40,089 nt of DNA, from NCBI RefSeq assembly GCF_937926365.1, contig NZ_CALAOH010000235.1:1-40089 (forward strand), given 5' to 3'. Positions 24,450 to 35,419 of this stretch are shown one piece after another (position 1 is the first letter of the stretch; each line of letters begins with the position of its first letter). The DNA is from an uncultured Azohydromonas sp. GTDB lineage: Bacteria; Pseudomonadota; Gammaproteobacteria; Burkholderiales; Burkholderiaceae_C. The notes beneath the pieces are model-generated. The model searched no databases. It was not told the origin of the DNA and saw only the letters and a program-made list of their open reading frames with translations. Position numbers and translations under genes: made by a program.

Positions 24450-25229
24450 ATGAACAGCAGCACTCCTCACGACAAGGTCGCCCTCGTCACCGGCGCGGGC
24501 AGCGGCATCGGGCGCGCCTGCGCGCAGGCCCTGCTGCGCGACGGCTGGCGCGTGGTCTTCGCCGGGCGGCGGCTGCAGCCGCTGGAAGAGGCCATCGCGG
24601 CGGTGGGCGATCCCTGGGGCGACATCGGGCAGCGCGCGCTGGCGCTGAGCGCGGACGTGTCCGACGCCGCGGCCGTGCAGCGCCTCTTCGACACGCTGCA
24701 GCAGCGTTTCGGGCGGCTGGACCTGCTGTTCAACAACGCCGGGACCTTCACCGCGCCCACACCACTGGAGGAGCTGCCGCTGGAGCGCTGGCAATCGGCG
24801 GTGGACGTGAACCTGCACGGCCCCTTCCTGTGCACGCAGCAGGCGTTCCGGCTGATGAAGCAGCAGTCGCCGCGGGGCGGGCGGATCATCAACAACGGCT
24901 CGATCTCGGCGCACGTGCCGCGCCCGCTGTCCGCGGCCTACACCATCACCAAGCACGCCATCAGCGGCCTCACGCGCGCCGCGGCGCTGGAAGGGCGGGC
25001 CTTCGACATCGCCGTGGGGCAGATCGACATCGGCAACGTCGCCACCGACATGACGGAGCTGATGGCACAGGGCGCGCTGCAGGCCGACGGCAGCGTGCGC
25101 TCCGAGCCGCGCATGCGCATGGACGCCGTGGTCAGCACCTTCCTGACCATGGCGCGGCTGCCGCTGGAAGCCAACGTGCTGACCATGACCGTGATGGCCA
25201 CCGGCATGCCCTACGTGGGCCGGGGCTGA
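24450..25229 (+). CDS. Short-chain dehydrogenase/reductase (SDR) oxidoreductase
   Basis: 259-residue classical SDR with Rossmann fold, NAD(P)-dependent. TGAGSGIG (14-21) binds the cofactor, NNAG is at 95-98, and the catalytic set is Ser151 or Ser153, Tyr164 and Lys168 (YTITK). AGRR after strand 2 suggests NADP rather than NAD (inference). The substrate is unknown. Start MNSSTPHDKV at 24450; the upstream GAGACCTCCTC has only a weak site. Divergent from the cupin gene, ending 15 bp before the convergent MscS gene. Confidence 0.9.
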   Translation: MNSSTPHDKVALVTGAGSGIGRACAQALLRDGWRVVFAGRRLQPLEEAIAAVGDPWGDIGQRALALSADVSDAAAVQRLFDTLQQRFGRLDLLFNNAGTFTAPTPLEELPLERWQSAVDVNLHGPFLCTQQAFRLMKQQSPRGGRIINNGSISAHVPRPLSAAYTITKHAISGLTRAAALEGRAFDIAVGQIDIGNVATDMTELMAQGALQADGSVRSEPRMRMDAVVSTFLTMARLPLEANVLTMTVMATGMPYVGRG

Positions 25230-25244
25230 GCGGCGCGACCGCCC

Positions 25245-26126
25245 TCACACCGCCGCGGCGGTGCTCGCCGCCGCGGTGCCGGCCGCAGGCAGCGACGGCT
25301 GCGGCTGTGGCTGCGGCGCGGGCTTGTCGGCCATCACCACGTGCGTCTCGGGCACCGGGTAGCCGGCGGCGCCGAAGGTCTCGCTGATGACGCGGTTGGT
25401 GTCGAAATACACCTGCCAGTAGTGGTTGGTGTGGGTGAAGGGCCGCACCGCCAGCCGCGTGCCGCGCTCGTTGAAGTCGATGATCTCCACCACCGGCGCC
25501 GGGTCGCGCTCGACGTTGGGAATGTTGAGCAGCGCCGTGCGCAGCCGGGCGATGGCGTCCTGCGGGTTGACCGAATGGGCCAGTTGCGCCTCGCGGTCCA
25601 CGCGCCGCCAGGCGCTGGCGGAGTAGTTGGAGATGGTGTCGCCGAAGACCTTGCCGTTGCCCACGAAGGTGGTGACGTTGTCGGGCGTGAGGATGGTGGT
25701 GGCGAAAAGGCCGATCTCCGTGACCGTGCCTTCCACGCCGCCGGCCTTGACGTAGTCACCGACCTTGAACGGGCGCAGCACGATGAGGAAGGCGCCGCCG
25801 GCGAAGTTGGACAGCAGCCCGGCCCAGGCCGCGCCGATCGCCACGCCCGCGGCGGCCAGCAGCGCGGCGAAGGAGGTGGTCTCGACGCCGAAGTAGCCCA
25901 GGATCGCCACCACCAGCACGATGTTGAGCGTCACGGTCACGGCGCTGGCGACGTAGCGCAGGATGGTGGGATCCACGCGCTGGCGCGTGGCCGCGGCGGA
26001 CACCAGCCGCACGGCCAGCCCGATGAGGTAGCGGCCCACGATCCAGACCGCGATGGCCCCGGCCGCCTTGAGCCCGAAGCTCATGAGCTGCACGCTAGCC
26101 ACGTCCCAGAGGTTTTCCCAATCCAT
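25245..26126 (-). CDS. Small-conductance mechanosensitive channel, MscS family
   Basis: 293 residues, E. coli MscS size. Three membrane helices; the pore-lining third is AALLAAAGVAIGAAWAGLLS followed by NFAGGAFLIVLRPFKVGDYV, then the beta domain (VEGTVTEIGLFATTILTPDN) and the alpha/beta vestibule. The Ala/Gly packing of helix 3 is well kept. The C-terminal tail is Pro/Gln then Ala-rich (PAPQPQPQPSLPAAG...), longer than usual. It would open on osmotic downshift to release solutes. Start at 26124-26126 follows GGAGCAAGG. Downstream of tmRNA on the same strand but past its terminator. Confidence 0.92.
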   Translation of the reverse strand: MDWENLWDVASVQLMSFGLKAAGAIAVWIVGRYLIGLAVRLVSAAATRQRVDPTILRYVASAVTVTLNIVLVVAILGYFGVETTSFAALLAAAGVAIGAAWAGLLSNFAGGAFLIVLRPFKVGDYVKAGGVEGTVTEIGLFATTILTPDNVTTFVGNGKVFGDTISNYSASAWRRVDREAQLAHSVNPQDAIARLRTALLNIPNVERDPAPVVEIIDFNERGTRLAVRPFTHTNHYWQVYFDTNRVISETFGAAGYPVPETHVVMADKPAPQPQPQPSLPAAGTAAASTAAAV

Positions 26127-26264
26127 TGCCTTGCTCCACGAAGTTGAACAGAGCCTCGGCCACGGCTGCGCCGGGGTGCAAGGCTTATGCGGAGCAAGGG
26201 CCGTCCGGGACAAGCTCCAAGCGCGTAAGAAGACGCTGGAAAAGGTTGCAGGCGGCACCCAATG

Positions 26265-26294
26265 AAAAAGCCCCGCCGCTTGCGCGGCAGGGCT
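26265..26294 (-). terminator. Terminator of tmRNA
   Basis: Arms 26269-26279 and 26284-26294 pair over 11 bp with one mismatch and loop TTGC; on the minus strand TTTTTC follows. It lies 11 nt past the tmRNA CCA end. Confidence 0.85.
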
Positions 26295-26305
26295 TCATCG
26301 GAGAT

Positions 26306-26665
26306 TGGTGGAGCCGGGGGGAATTGAACCCCCGTCCGCAAGCCATCACCGGACAGTTCTACATGCTTAGCTGACTGATTTGAGTCTCACCCCCCGGGTC
26401 GCGCAGCAGCACGCTACCCGTGGAGCCAGTCACTTGATCTCGTTACCAACCGAGTGACCCGGTCAGCAACCAGCCGATGTGAATGACCTCTCAGCCCTTG
26501 CGGGCCCGGCCCATCGGCCTGCCGTTGAGAGGCTCACCGGTGTTAAGCGGCGAGAGCGAAACGTTCGTCGTTCGCAGTTACTTTGGTCCAGTGGATTTAC
26601 GAGCGAACTGGTGCTCGGCATGCCCTGCGCCGGATCCGCACCCACGTCGAAACCGGGTCGGCCCC
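26306..26665 (-). ncRNA. ssrA: tmRNA (10Sa RNA)
   Basis: Rescues stalled ribosomes by trans-translation, tagging the unfinished protein for proteolysis with SmpB. One-piece form of 360 nt. The 5' end GGGGCCGACCCGGTTTCGACG (from 26665) pairs with the 3' acceptor CGGCTCC-ACCA, and the T-arm GGGGGTTCAATTCCCCC is next to it. The tag frame at 26544-26576 lies between the first helices and pseudoknot regions. The 3' CCA is encoded. The exact 5' nucleotide is inferred from the acceptor pairing. A promoter overlaps the end of gph, and a terminator follows. Confidence 0.97.
26544..26576 (-). other. tmRNA tag-peptide reading frame (ANDERFALAA)
   Basis: Resume codon GCG at 26574-26576, then AAC GAC GAA CGT TTC GCT CTC GCC GCT and stop TAA at 26544-26546. 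Encoded tag ANDERFALAA ends in the ALAA degron recognised by ClpXP and ClpAP. A tag of this kind is typical of Burkholderiales. Confidence 0.93.
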
Positions 26666-26680
26666 TTTGCTGAGAAATCT

Positions 26681-26707
26681 ATTTTAGGCCAGTCCGAGCC
26701 ACTTCAA
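26681..26707 (-). promoter_or_regulatory. Promoter of tmRNA, inside the 3' end of gph
   Basis: TTGAAG (26702-26707) and TAAAAT (26681-26686) on the minus strand, 15 bp apart. The -10 includes the TAA stop codon of gph. The predicted start is about 26673-26674, a few nt before the mature 5' end. The spacing is short. Confidence 0.5.
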
Positions 26708-27349
26708 GAGCCCAGGGGGATTTTCGATCACGGCATCGGCGCCCCACTCGTGAATCGGCTCGCGCTCGCCCAGGTAGCCCCAGGCGGCAGCCAGCGTGGC
26801 CATGCCCGCGGCGCGTCCGGCTTGCACGTCTCGCAGGTCATCGCCGACGTAGACACAGGCCTGCGGTGCCACGCCCACGCGGCGCGCCGCCTCCAGCAAC
26901 GGCTCAGGATGCGGCTTGGCATGCGCCGTGGTGTCGCCGCAGATGAGGGCGGCAGCGCGCTCCTGCAAGCCCAAACCCTGCACCACCGGCAGCGTGAAGC
27001 GCTCGTGCTTGTTGGTCACGATACCCCAGCACAGTGCCGCGCGCTCCAGTGCCTGCAGCACCGGCACCATGGCCTCGAACACGGCCGTGCGCTGCAGCAG
27101 GCCGTCGGCATAGCGCTGCAGGAACTCGTCGCGCAGCGCCTCGAAGTCCGCGTCGCCGGGCGCGGTGCCGAAGGCCGCGCCGACCATGCCGCGCGCGCCC
27201 GCACCCACCATCGGACGCAGCCGGTCATAAGGCACTTCAGGCAGGCCGCGCGCCACGCGCATGGCATTGGCGGCGCCGGCCAGGTCCGGGGCGCTGTCGA
27301 TGAGCGTGCCGTCGAGATCGAAGAGCACGCAACGGATGGAAGCAGTCAT
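26684..27349 (-). CDS. gph: Phosphoglycolate phosphatase (HAD family)
   Basis: Dephosphorylates 2-phosphoglycolate formed in DNA repair (and from Rubisco where present). 221 residues, HAD subfamily IA. Motif I is DLDGTLIDS with Asp11 and Asp13, motif II is GIVTNKH, motif III the Lys of HAKPHPEP, motif IV VGDDLRDVQAGRAAGM. A helical cap lies at about 20-85. I use the ATG at 27347-27349; a TTG two codons upstream is possible. It is 36 bp after ubiG on the same strand, a common pairing in Betaproteobacteria. Its stop codon is shared with the tmRNA -10 box. Confidence 0.94.
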   Translation of the reverse strand: MTASIRCVLFDLDGTLIDSAPDLAGAANAMRVARGLPEVPYDRLRPMVGAGARGMVGAAFGTAPGDADFEALRDEFLQRYADGLLQRTAVFEAMVPVLQALERAALCWGIVTNKHERFTLPVVQGLGLQERAAALICGDTTAHAKPHPEPLLEAARRVGVAPQACVYVGDDLRDVQAGRAAGMATLAAAWGYLGEREPIHEWGADAVIENPPGLLKWLGLA

Positions 27350-27385
27350 GGGCAACAGCAGCCGGCGCGCGGCGCCGGACGTTCG

Positions 27386-28096
27386 TCAGGCCGGCTTGCG
27401 CAGGCCGAAGAGGTAGTTGACGCTGGTATCGTGCGTCAGCGAGTAATGGCGCGTGAAGGGGTTGTATTCCAGCCCACGCGTGCGCTGCAGCTCCAGCCCG
27501 GCCTCGCGGCCCCAGCGCGCAAGCTCGCTGGGGCGGATGAACTTCTCGTACTCGTGCGTGCCGCGCGGCAACAGCTTGAGCACGTACTCCGCGCCCACGA
27601 TAGCGAACAGGAAGGCCTTGGGGTTGCGGTTGAGCGTGGAGAAGAAGACCCAGCCACCAGGCTTGACCAGCGCGGCGCAGGCGGCCACCACGGACTCCGG
27701 CGCGGGCACATGCTCCAGCATCTCCATGCAGGTCACCACGTCAAAGCGCGCTGGCTGCTCGGCCGCCAGCGCCTCCACGGGCACCTCGCGGTAGTCCACG
27801 TTGTGCACGCCAGACTCCAGCGCGTGCAGCTGCGCCACCTTCAGCGGCTTGACGGCCAAGTCAATGCCCAGCACCTGCGCGCTGCGCTGCGCCATGGCTT
27901 CGGCCAGGATGCCCCCGCCGCAGCCCACGTCGAGCACCTGCTTGTTGGCCAGAGGCACCAGCGACTCGATCCACTGCAGTCGCAGCGGGTTGATCTGGTG
28001 CAAGGGACGGAATTCACTGTCGGGGTCCCACCAGCGGTGGGCGAGCTCGCTGAACTTGGCCAGCTCCTGGGGGTCGGCGTTGATCATGGCGCCCAT
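27386..28096 (-). CDS. ubiG: Ubiquinone biosynthesis O-methyltransferase
   Basis: Catalyses both O-methylations of ubiquinone synthesis (2-polyprenyl-6-hydroxyphenol and demethyl-ubiquinol) with SAM. 236 residues from the ATG at 28094-28096, which has AGGG 5 nt upstream; the ATG three codons on (28085-28087) is the alternative and gives 233. Family markers are FSELAHRWWDPDSEFRPLHQ near the start, the SAM motif VLDVGCGGGILAEAMAQ, MEMLEHVP, FFSTLNRNPKAFLFAIVGAE and the C-terminal HYSLTHDTSVNYLF. Ahead of gph, probably one transcript, preceded by the ompA terminator. Confidence 0.96.
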   Translation of the reverse strand: MGAMINADPQELAKFSELAHRWWDPDSEFRPLHQINPLRLQWIESLVPLANKQVLDVGCGGGILAEAMAQRSAQVLGIDLAVKPLKVAQLHALESGVHNVDYREVPVEALAAEQPARFDVVTCMEMLEHVPAPESVVAACAALVKPGGWVFFSTLNRNPKAFLFAIVGAEYVLKLLPRGTHEYEKFIRPSELARWGREAGLELQRTRGLEYNPFTRHYSLTHDTSVNYLFGLRKPA

Positions 28097-28110
28097 CGTA
28101 GCCCTACAGA

Positions 28111-28140
28111 AAAGCACAAACCCCGCCGTGGCGGGGTTTG
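28111..28140 (-). terminator. Terminator of ompA
   Basis: Stem CAAACCCCGC (28117-28126) with GCGGGGTTTG (28131-28140), loop CGTG, then CTTTTCTG on the minus strand. It separates ompA from ubiG. Confidence 0.8.
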
Positions 28141-28169
28141 CTGACGCATCGGTCCGAAGACCGGACGGC

Positions 28170-28823
28170 TTACTTGGCGCGCGTACCGACCACTTCGATC
28201 TCGACGCGGCGGTTCTTGGCACGGCCGTCGGCGGTCTTGTTGTCGGCCACGGGCTGCTTCTCGCCCTTGCCTTCGGTGTACACGCGGTTCTTCTCAACGC
28301 CCTTGCCCACCAGGTAGGCCTTGACGGCTTCGGCGCGGCGCACCGACAGACGCTGGTTGTAGGCGTCAGTGCCGACGGAGTCGGTGTGACCCACGGCGAT
28401 GATCACTTCCAGGTTGACGCCACCGGTCTTGGCCACCAGGTCGTCCAGCTTGGCGCGCGCTTCGGGCTTCAGCACGGCCTTGTCGAAATCGAAGAACGCG
28501 TCGGCGGCGTAGGTGACCTTCTCGCTCACCGGAGCGGGCGGCACGACGGCCGGGGCCGGGGCGGGCGCCGGGGCCGGAGCCGGGGCAGCGGCCGGCGGGG
28601 CCACGGGGGCGGGGGCGGGCGGCTTCAGCGCGCCGTCGCAGGCCTGGTCGGCGGTAGCCGGCGTCCAGGAGGAATCGCGCCAGCACAGTTCGTTGGTACC
28701 GTTCTTGACAACCGTGCCGTCCGTGGCACGCCAGTTGTCGACCGTCTGGGCAAACGCGCTCGACAGCGGGGCAGCAAGCGCGGCGGATGCAAACAGCACC
28801 GCCACGGCGTTCAGTTTCTTCAT
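28170..28823 (-). CDS. ompA: OmpA-family outer-membrane protein without beta-barrel
   Basis: 217 residues. A Sec signal MKKLNAVAVLFASAALAAPL ends with SSAFA before Q. The mature N-terminus is a short Trp/Cys domain (DNWRATDGTVVKNGTNELCW, with a second Cys at QACDGAL) that may form a disulfide, not the eight-strand barrel of E. coli OmpA. A Pro/Ala linker of about 30 residues follows (APAPAPAPAP), then the peptidoglycan-binding OmpA C-domain (FFDFDKAVLKPEARAKLDDL, GHTDSVGTDAYNQRLSVRRA, GRAKNRRVEIEV). This architecture is widespread in Burkholderiales. Strong ribosome site GAGAGGAG, 5 nt before the ATG. Ends at its own terminator. Confidence 0.9.
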   Translation of the reverse strand: MKKLNAVAVLFASAALAAPLSSAFAQTVDNWRATDGTVVKNGTNELCWRDSSWTPATADQACDGALKPPAPAPVAPPAAAPAPAPAPAPAPAVVPPAPVSEKVTYAADAFFDFDKAVLKPEARAKLDDLVAKTGGVNLEVIIAVGHTDSVGTDAYNQRLSVRRAEAVKAYLVGKGVEKNRVYTEGKGEKQPVADNKTADGRAKNRRVEIEVVGTRAK

Positions 28824-29026
28824 TGATTCTCCTCTCAAGGAAAGCCGCAGGACTCTGCGAAACGTCCGAATCGGAAGCAAGACAACCTGGCAAACACCCG
28901 GTCTCGCGAGCGATCACCACCGACGACCCATTGTGCCATCGGGGGTTTCTTGACCCGCCCATTTTGGCCTGGACGCCCCGGCGTGGCGCCTGCCCCTGTT
29001 GCGCCGGAGCTACAGGCCGCGCCGCT

Positions 29027-29032
29027 TAGAAT
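29027..29032 (+). promoter_or_regulatory. Candidate -10 box of gyrA
   Basis: TAGAAT in GCTTAGAATGTTCG, 66 nt before the gyrA ATG. No good -35. Gyrase promoters are often supercoiling-sensitive, but nothing in the sequence proves it here. The 275-bp ompA-gyrA gap holds no other gene; CACAAT on the minus strand near 28931 may serve ompA. Confidence 0.35.
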
Positions 29033-29098
29033 GTTCGATCCGCTGCTTTACGCGGAGCCGGCTCCGCGCCCGCGCGCGAGGGTCGCGCCCGTCGTCCC

Positions 29099-31729
<2,631 letters not shown>

Positions 31730-31730
31730 C

Positions 31731-32291
31731 ATGTGGAAGTCGATCGCGCTGGCCGCGGCGCTGGCCGTGGCCGGCGGCGCGCACGCCCAGACCAAGAAGG
31801 AACTGGTGCAGAAGGTGCTGCAGCTGCAGCAGCCCAGCATCGAGGGCATGGCGCGCAACCTCGCCGAGCGCCCGGCGGTGCTGATGCTCCAGCAGGCCGG
31901 CCAGGTGCTGCAGGCCCGGGTGGCGCCGGACAAGCGCGAGGCCCTGTTCAAGGATCTCCAGGCCGAGGCCAAGAAATACGCCGAAGAGGCCGTGCCGGTG
32001 GCGCGCGAGCGCATGGTGAAGCTTGCGCCCTCCACCGTCGGCGCGCTGCTGGAGGAAAAGTTCAGCGAGGACGAGCTCAAGCAGGTGATCGCCTGGATGG
32101 AATCGCCCGTGAACCGCAAGTTCCAGCAGCTCATGCCCGAGATGGAGCAGTCGCTGGTGAAAAAGCTGGGCGCGGAGCTGGCGCCGACGCTCGACCCCAA
32201 GATCCAGCGCCTGGAGCAGGCCATGCGCAATCGCCTCGAAGCCGCCGGCGTGCCCATGCCCGCAGCCAGCGCCTCTGCCGCCAAGAAGTAA
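31731..32291 (+). CDS. DUF2059 exported protein
   Basis: 186 residues. A Sec signal MWKSIALAAALAVAGGAHAQ is followed by a helical protein rich in Lys, Glu, Gln and Ala with the DUF2059 core (FSEDELKQVIAWMESPVNRKFQQ, then LMPEMEQ). It lacks membrane segments after the signal; likely periplasmic, unknown function. It begins 1 nt after the gyrA stop with GAGGAG as ribosome site, and ends 3 nt before serC, so it is firmly inside a gyrA-serC transcript. This linkage is usual in Burkholderiales. Confidence 0.88.
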   Translation: MWKSIALAAALAVAGGAHAQTKKELVQKVLQLQQPSIEGMARNLAERPAVLMLQQAGQVLQARVAPDKREALFKDLQAEAKKYAEEAVPVARERMVKLAPSTVGALLEEKFSEDELKQVIAWMESPVNRKFQQLMPEMEQSLVKKLGAELAPTLDPKIQRLEQAMRNRLEAAGVPMPAASASAAKK

Positions 32292-32294
32292 GCC

Positions 32295-33395
32295 ATGAAG
32301 CAGCGCCCCTACAACTTCTCCGCCGGCCCGGCGGCCCTGCCGGCCGAGGTGCTGGAACAGGCCGCGGCAGAGATGCTCGACTGGCACGGCAGCGGCATGA
32401 GCGTCATGGAGATGAGCCACCGCGGCAAGGAATTCATCTCCATCGCCCATCAGGCCGAGGCCGACCTGCGCCGCCTGCTGGCGGTGCCGCCCAACTTCCA
32501 CATCCTGTTCATGCAGGGCGGCGGCCTGGCCGAGAACGCCATCGTGCCGCTGAACCTCTCGGGCGGCGCGGCAGTGGACTTCGTGGTCACCGGCAGCTGG
32601 TCGCAGAAGTCGTTCAAGGAAGCGAAGAAGTACTGCGACGCTCAGCTCGCCGCCACCAACACCGCCGACGACGGCAGCCATACCACGCTGCCCGCCCCGG
32701 CCACGTGGCAACTGCGCCGCGGCGCGCGCTACCTGCACGTCTGCAGCAACGAGACCATCCACGGCATCGAGTTCCACGAGCTGCCCGATCTCAAGGCGCT
32801 GGGCAGCGACACGCCGCTGGTGATCGACTGCTCCTCGCACATCCTCTCGCGTGGCATCGACTGGTCGCGCGTGGGCCTGGCCTTCGCCGGCGCGCAGAAG
32901 AACATCGGGCCGGCCGGGCTGACCATCGTCATCGTGCGCGAGGACCTGGTGGGCCACGCGCTGCCCGTGTGCCCCTCGGCCTTCGACTACAAGACCGTGG
33001 CCGAGCACGGCTCGATGTTCAACACGCCGCCCACGTATGCCATCTACATCGCCGGGCTGGTGTTCCAGTGGTTGCTGCGCCAGGGCGGCGTGGCCGAGAT
33101 GGAGCGCCGCGCGGCGCAGAAGGCCGAGCTGCTCTACGGCGCCATCGACGCCTCGGGCTTCTACAGCAACAAGGTCGCGCCGGGCTGCCGCTCGCGCATG
33201 AACGTGCCCTTCTTCATGCCCGACGAGCGGCTGTACGCGCCCTTCCTGGAAGGCGCCGTGGAACGCGGGCTGCTGCAGCTCAAGGGCCACAAGTCCGTCG
33301 GGGGCCTGCGCGCCTCCATCTACAACGCCATGCCGCTCGAAGGCGTGCAGGCGCTGGTGTCCTACATGACCGAGTTCCAGGCCCGCCATGGCTGA
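32295..33395 (+). CDS. serC: Phosphoserine aminotransferase
   Basis: Converts 3-phosphohydroxypyruvate to phosphoserine with glutamate, for serine; also acts in pyridoxal phosphate synthesis. 366 residues. YNFSAGPAALPAEVLEQA is the SerC N-terminus; PLP Lys202 is in FAGAQKNIGPAG; RGGLRASIYNAM closes the active site (here VGGLRASIYNAM). Start at 32295 lies 3 nt after the DUF2059 stop. It overlaps pheA by 8 nt, which implies translational coupling. Confidence 0.98.
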   Translation: MKQRPYNFSAGPAALPAEVLEQAAAEMLDWHGSGMSVMEMSHRGKEFISIAHQAEADLRRLLAVPPNFHILFMQGGGLAENAIVPLNLSGGAAVDFVVTGSWSQKSFKEAKKYCDAQLAATNTADDGSHTTLPAPATWQLRRGARYLHVCSNETIHGIEFHELPDLKALGSDTPLVIDCSSHILSRGIDWSRVGLAFAGAQKNIGPAGLTIVIVREDLVGHALPVCPSAFDYKTVAEHGSMFNTPPTYAIYIAGLVFQWLLRQGGVAEMERRAAQKAELLYGAIDASGFYSNKVAPGCRSRMNVPFFMPDERLYAPFLEGAVERGLLQLKGHKSVGGLRASIYNAMPLEGVQALVSYMTEFQARHG

Positions 33396-34491
33396 CGACA
33401 CTTCCCTGCCCCAAGACCTGCCCGGCCTGCGCGTGTGCATCGACGCAGTGGACCGCGAGCTGCTGGCACTGATCAACCGCCGCGCCGCGCTGGCGCAGGC
33501 GGTGGGCGAGATCAAGAAGAAGGAAGGCTCGCCGGTGTTCCGCCCCGAGCGCGAGCAGCAGGTGATCGAGGGCCTCAAAGCCGTCAACCCGGGGCCGCTT
33601 CGGAACGAGAACCTGGCGCCGATCTGGCGCGAGCTGATGTCAGCCTGCCGCGCGCTGGAGACGCCTACGCGCGTGGCCTTCCTGGGGCCGGCGGGCACCT
33701 TCAGCGAAGAAGCGGCGCTCAACTACTTCGGCAGCTCCATCGTGCGCGTGCCCTGCGCCAGTATCGACGAGGTGTTCCGCGCCACCAGTGCCGGCTCGGC
33801 CGACTTCGGCGTGGTGCCGGTGGAAAACTCCACCGAGGGCGCCGTGGCGCGCTCCATGGACCTGTTCCTGACCACGCCGCTGAGCATCGTCGGCGAGACC
33901 AGCCTGCTGGTGCGCCACAACCTGCTGCGCCTGCGCGAGGACCTGGAAGGCATCCAGGCCGTGTGCGCGCACCCGCAGGCGCTGGGGCAGTGCCACGAGT
34001 GGCTGTCGCAGCACCTGCCGGGCGTGGAGCGCCGCCCCGTGGCCAGCAATGCCGAGGGCGCACGCCTGGCGGCGCAGGATCCGTCGCTGGCCGCACTGGC
34101 CAGCGTGCGCGCGGGCAACGAGTTCGGGCTGCACCTGGTCGCTCCGGGCGTGCAGGACGATCCGCGCAACCGCACCCGCTTCGTGATGGTGGCCGACCCG
34201 CAATACCAAAGCCTGCCCGCCCCTTCGGGCATGGACTGCACCAGCCTGGTGGTGGCGGTCGCCAACCGCCCCGGCGCGATGGTGGACCTGCTGGTGCCGC
34301 TCAAGACCGCTGGCGTGTCGATGAGCCGCTTCGAATCGCGCCCGGCGCGATCGGGCCAGTGGGAGTACTACTTCTACATCGACCTGCAGGGCCACCCCGA
34401 GGAGCCGCACGTCGCGCAAGCGCTGCAGGCACTGCGCGCGCATTGCAGCTTCTTCAAGCTGCTGGGCGGCTACCCGCTGGACCGGCACTGA
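33388..34491 (+). CDS. pheA: P-protein: chorismate mutase / prephenate dehydratase
   Basis: Bifunctional enzyme of phenylalanine synthesis: chorismate to prephenate to phenylpyruvate. 367 residues. An AroQ-type mutase domain (CIDAVDRELLALINRRAALA, residues 17-90), the dehydratase domain starting at TRVAFLGPAGTFSEEAALNY (94-113) with VVPVENSTEGAV and the TRF motif (NRTRFVMV), then an ACT regulatory domain from about 280 (SLVVAVANRPGAMVDLLVPL) that should bind phenylalanine; its ESRP motif (RFESRP) is intact. Overlaps serC by 8 nt and lies 2 nt before tyrA. Confidence 0.98.
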   Translation: MADDTSLPQDLPGLRVCIDAVDRELLALINRRAALAQAVGEIKKKEGSPVFRPEREQQVIEGLKAVNPGPLRNENLAPIWRELMSACRALETPTRVAFLGPAGTFSEEAALNYFGSSIVRVPCASIDEVFRATSAGSADFGVVPVENSTEGAVARSMDLFLTTPLSIVGETSLLVRHNLLRLREDLEGIQAVCAHPQALGQCHEWLSQHLPGVERRPVASNAEGARLAAQDPSLAALASVRAGNEFGLHLVAPGVQDDPRNRTRFVMVADPQYQSLPAPSGMDCTSLVVAVANRPGAMVDLLVPLKTAGVSMSRFESRPARSGQWEYYFYIDLQGHPEEPHVAQALQALRAHCSFFKLLGGYPLDRH

Positions 34492-34493
34492 CC

Positions 34494-35378
34494 ATGCGTT
34501 TCGAGCGGCTGGCGCTGGTGGGCTGCGGCCTCATGGGCGGCTCCTTCGCCCTGGCGCTGCGGCGTGCCGGGCTGGTGAACCAGGTCGTGAGCTGCGGCCC
34601 CGACACCGCCGCGCTGGACAAGGCGCTGCGGCTGAACGTGATCGACGCGGTTGCGCCTTCCGCGGCCCAGGCGGCGCAGGGCGCCGACCTCGTGGTGCTG
34701 GCGGTGCCGGTGGCGGCCACCGAGGGCGTGCTGGCCGCGGTGGCACCCGTGCTGGACGCCGACGCGCTGCTGATGGATGTCGGCAGCACCAAGCGCGACG
34801 CCGTGGCCGCGGCGCGGCGCGTGCTGGGCGAGCGGCTGTCGCGCTTCGTGCCCGCGCACCCCATCGCCGGCAAGGAGACGGCTGGCGTGGCGCATGCCGA
34901 CGCGGCGCTCTACGTCAACCGCCACGCCATCCTCACACCGCTGCCCGAGAACCCGGCCGAGCTGGTGCAACGCGCCACGGCACTGTGGGAGGCCTTGGGC
35001 GCGCGCGTGCGCTGCATGGACCCACAGGCGCACGACGCCGCCTTCGCCGCCGTCAGCCACCTGCCGCACCTGCTGGCCTATGCCTACTTCGAAGGCGTGG
35101 CACGGCAGGACGGGGACGGCGACTTCCTGGCCCTGGCCGGGCCGGGCTTTCGCGACTTCACGCGCATTGCCGCCAGCGACCCGGTGATGTGGCGCGACAT
35201 CCTGCTGGCCAACCGCGACGAGGTGCTGGACCAGCTGCAGCACTTCCGCCAGGCGCTGGACGGCTTCGAGCAGCAGCTGCGCGCGGGCGACGCCGCGACG
35301 CTGGAAGACCATATCCGCCAGGTGGCGCAGGCGCGCGCGCGCTGGCATCTGGGCGCACCGCCCTCACAGTCCCGCTGA
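34494..35378 (+). CDS. tyrA: Prephenate dehydrogenase
   Basis: Oxidatively decarboxylates prephenate (or arogenate) for tyrosine. 294 residues, monofunctional. The NAD(P) Rossmann motif LALVGCGLMGGSFALALRRA starts at residue 6; HPIAGKETAGV and SHLPHLLAYA are the prephenate-site motifs. Cofactor preference cannot be determined by eye. Directly after pheA (2 nt gap). hisC, often found between pheA and tyrA in related bacteria, is absent. No C-terminal ACT domain. Confidence 0.96.
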   Translation: MRFERLALVGCGLMGGSFALALRRAGLVNQVVSCGPDTAALDKALRLNVIDAVAPSAAQAAQGADLVVLAVPVAATEGVLAAVAPVLDADALLMDVGSTKRDAVAAARRVLGERLSRFVPAHPIAGKETAGVAHADAALYVNRHAILTPLPENPAELVQRATALWEALGARVRCMDPQAHDAAFAAVSHLPHLLAYAYFEGVARQDGDGDFLALAGPGFRDFTRIAASDPVMWRDILLANRDEVLDQLQHFRQALDGFEQQLRAGDAATLEDHIRQVAQARARWHLGAPPSQSR

Positions 35379-35419
35379 ACATCCCCGCGTGTCGCTCCCA
35401 TGCGGCACGCGACCCACGC

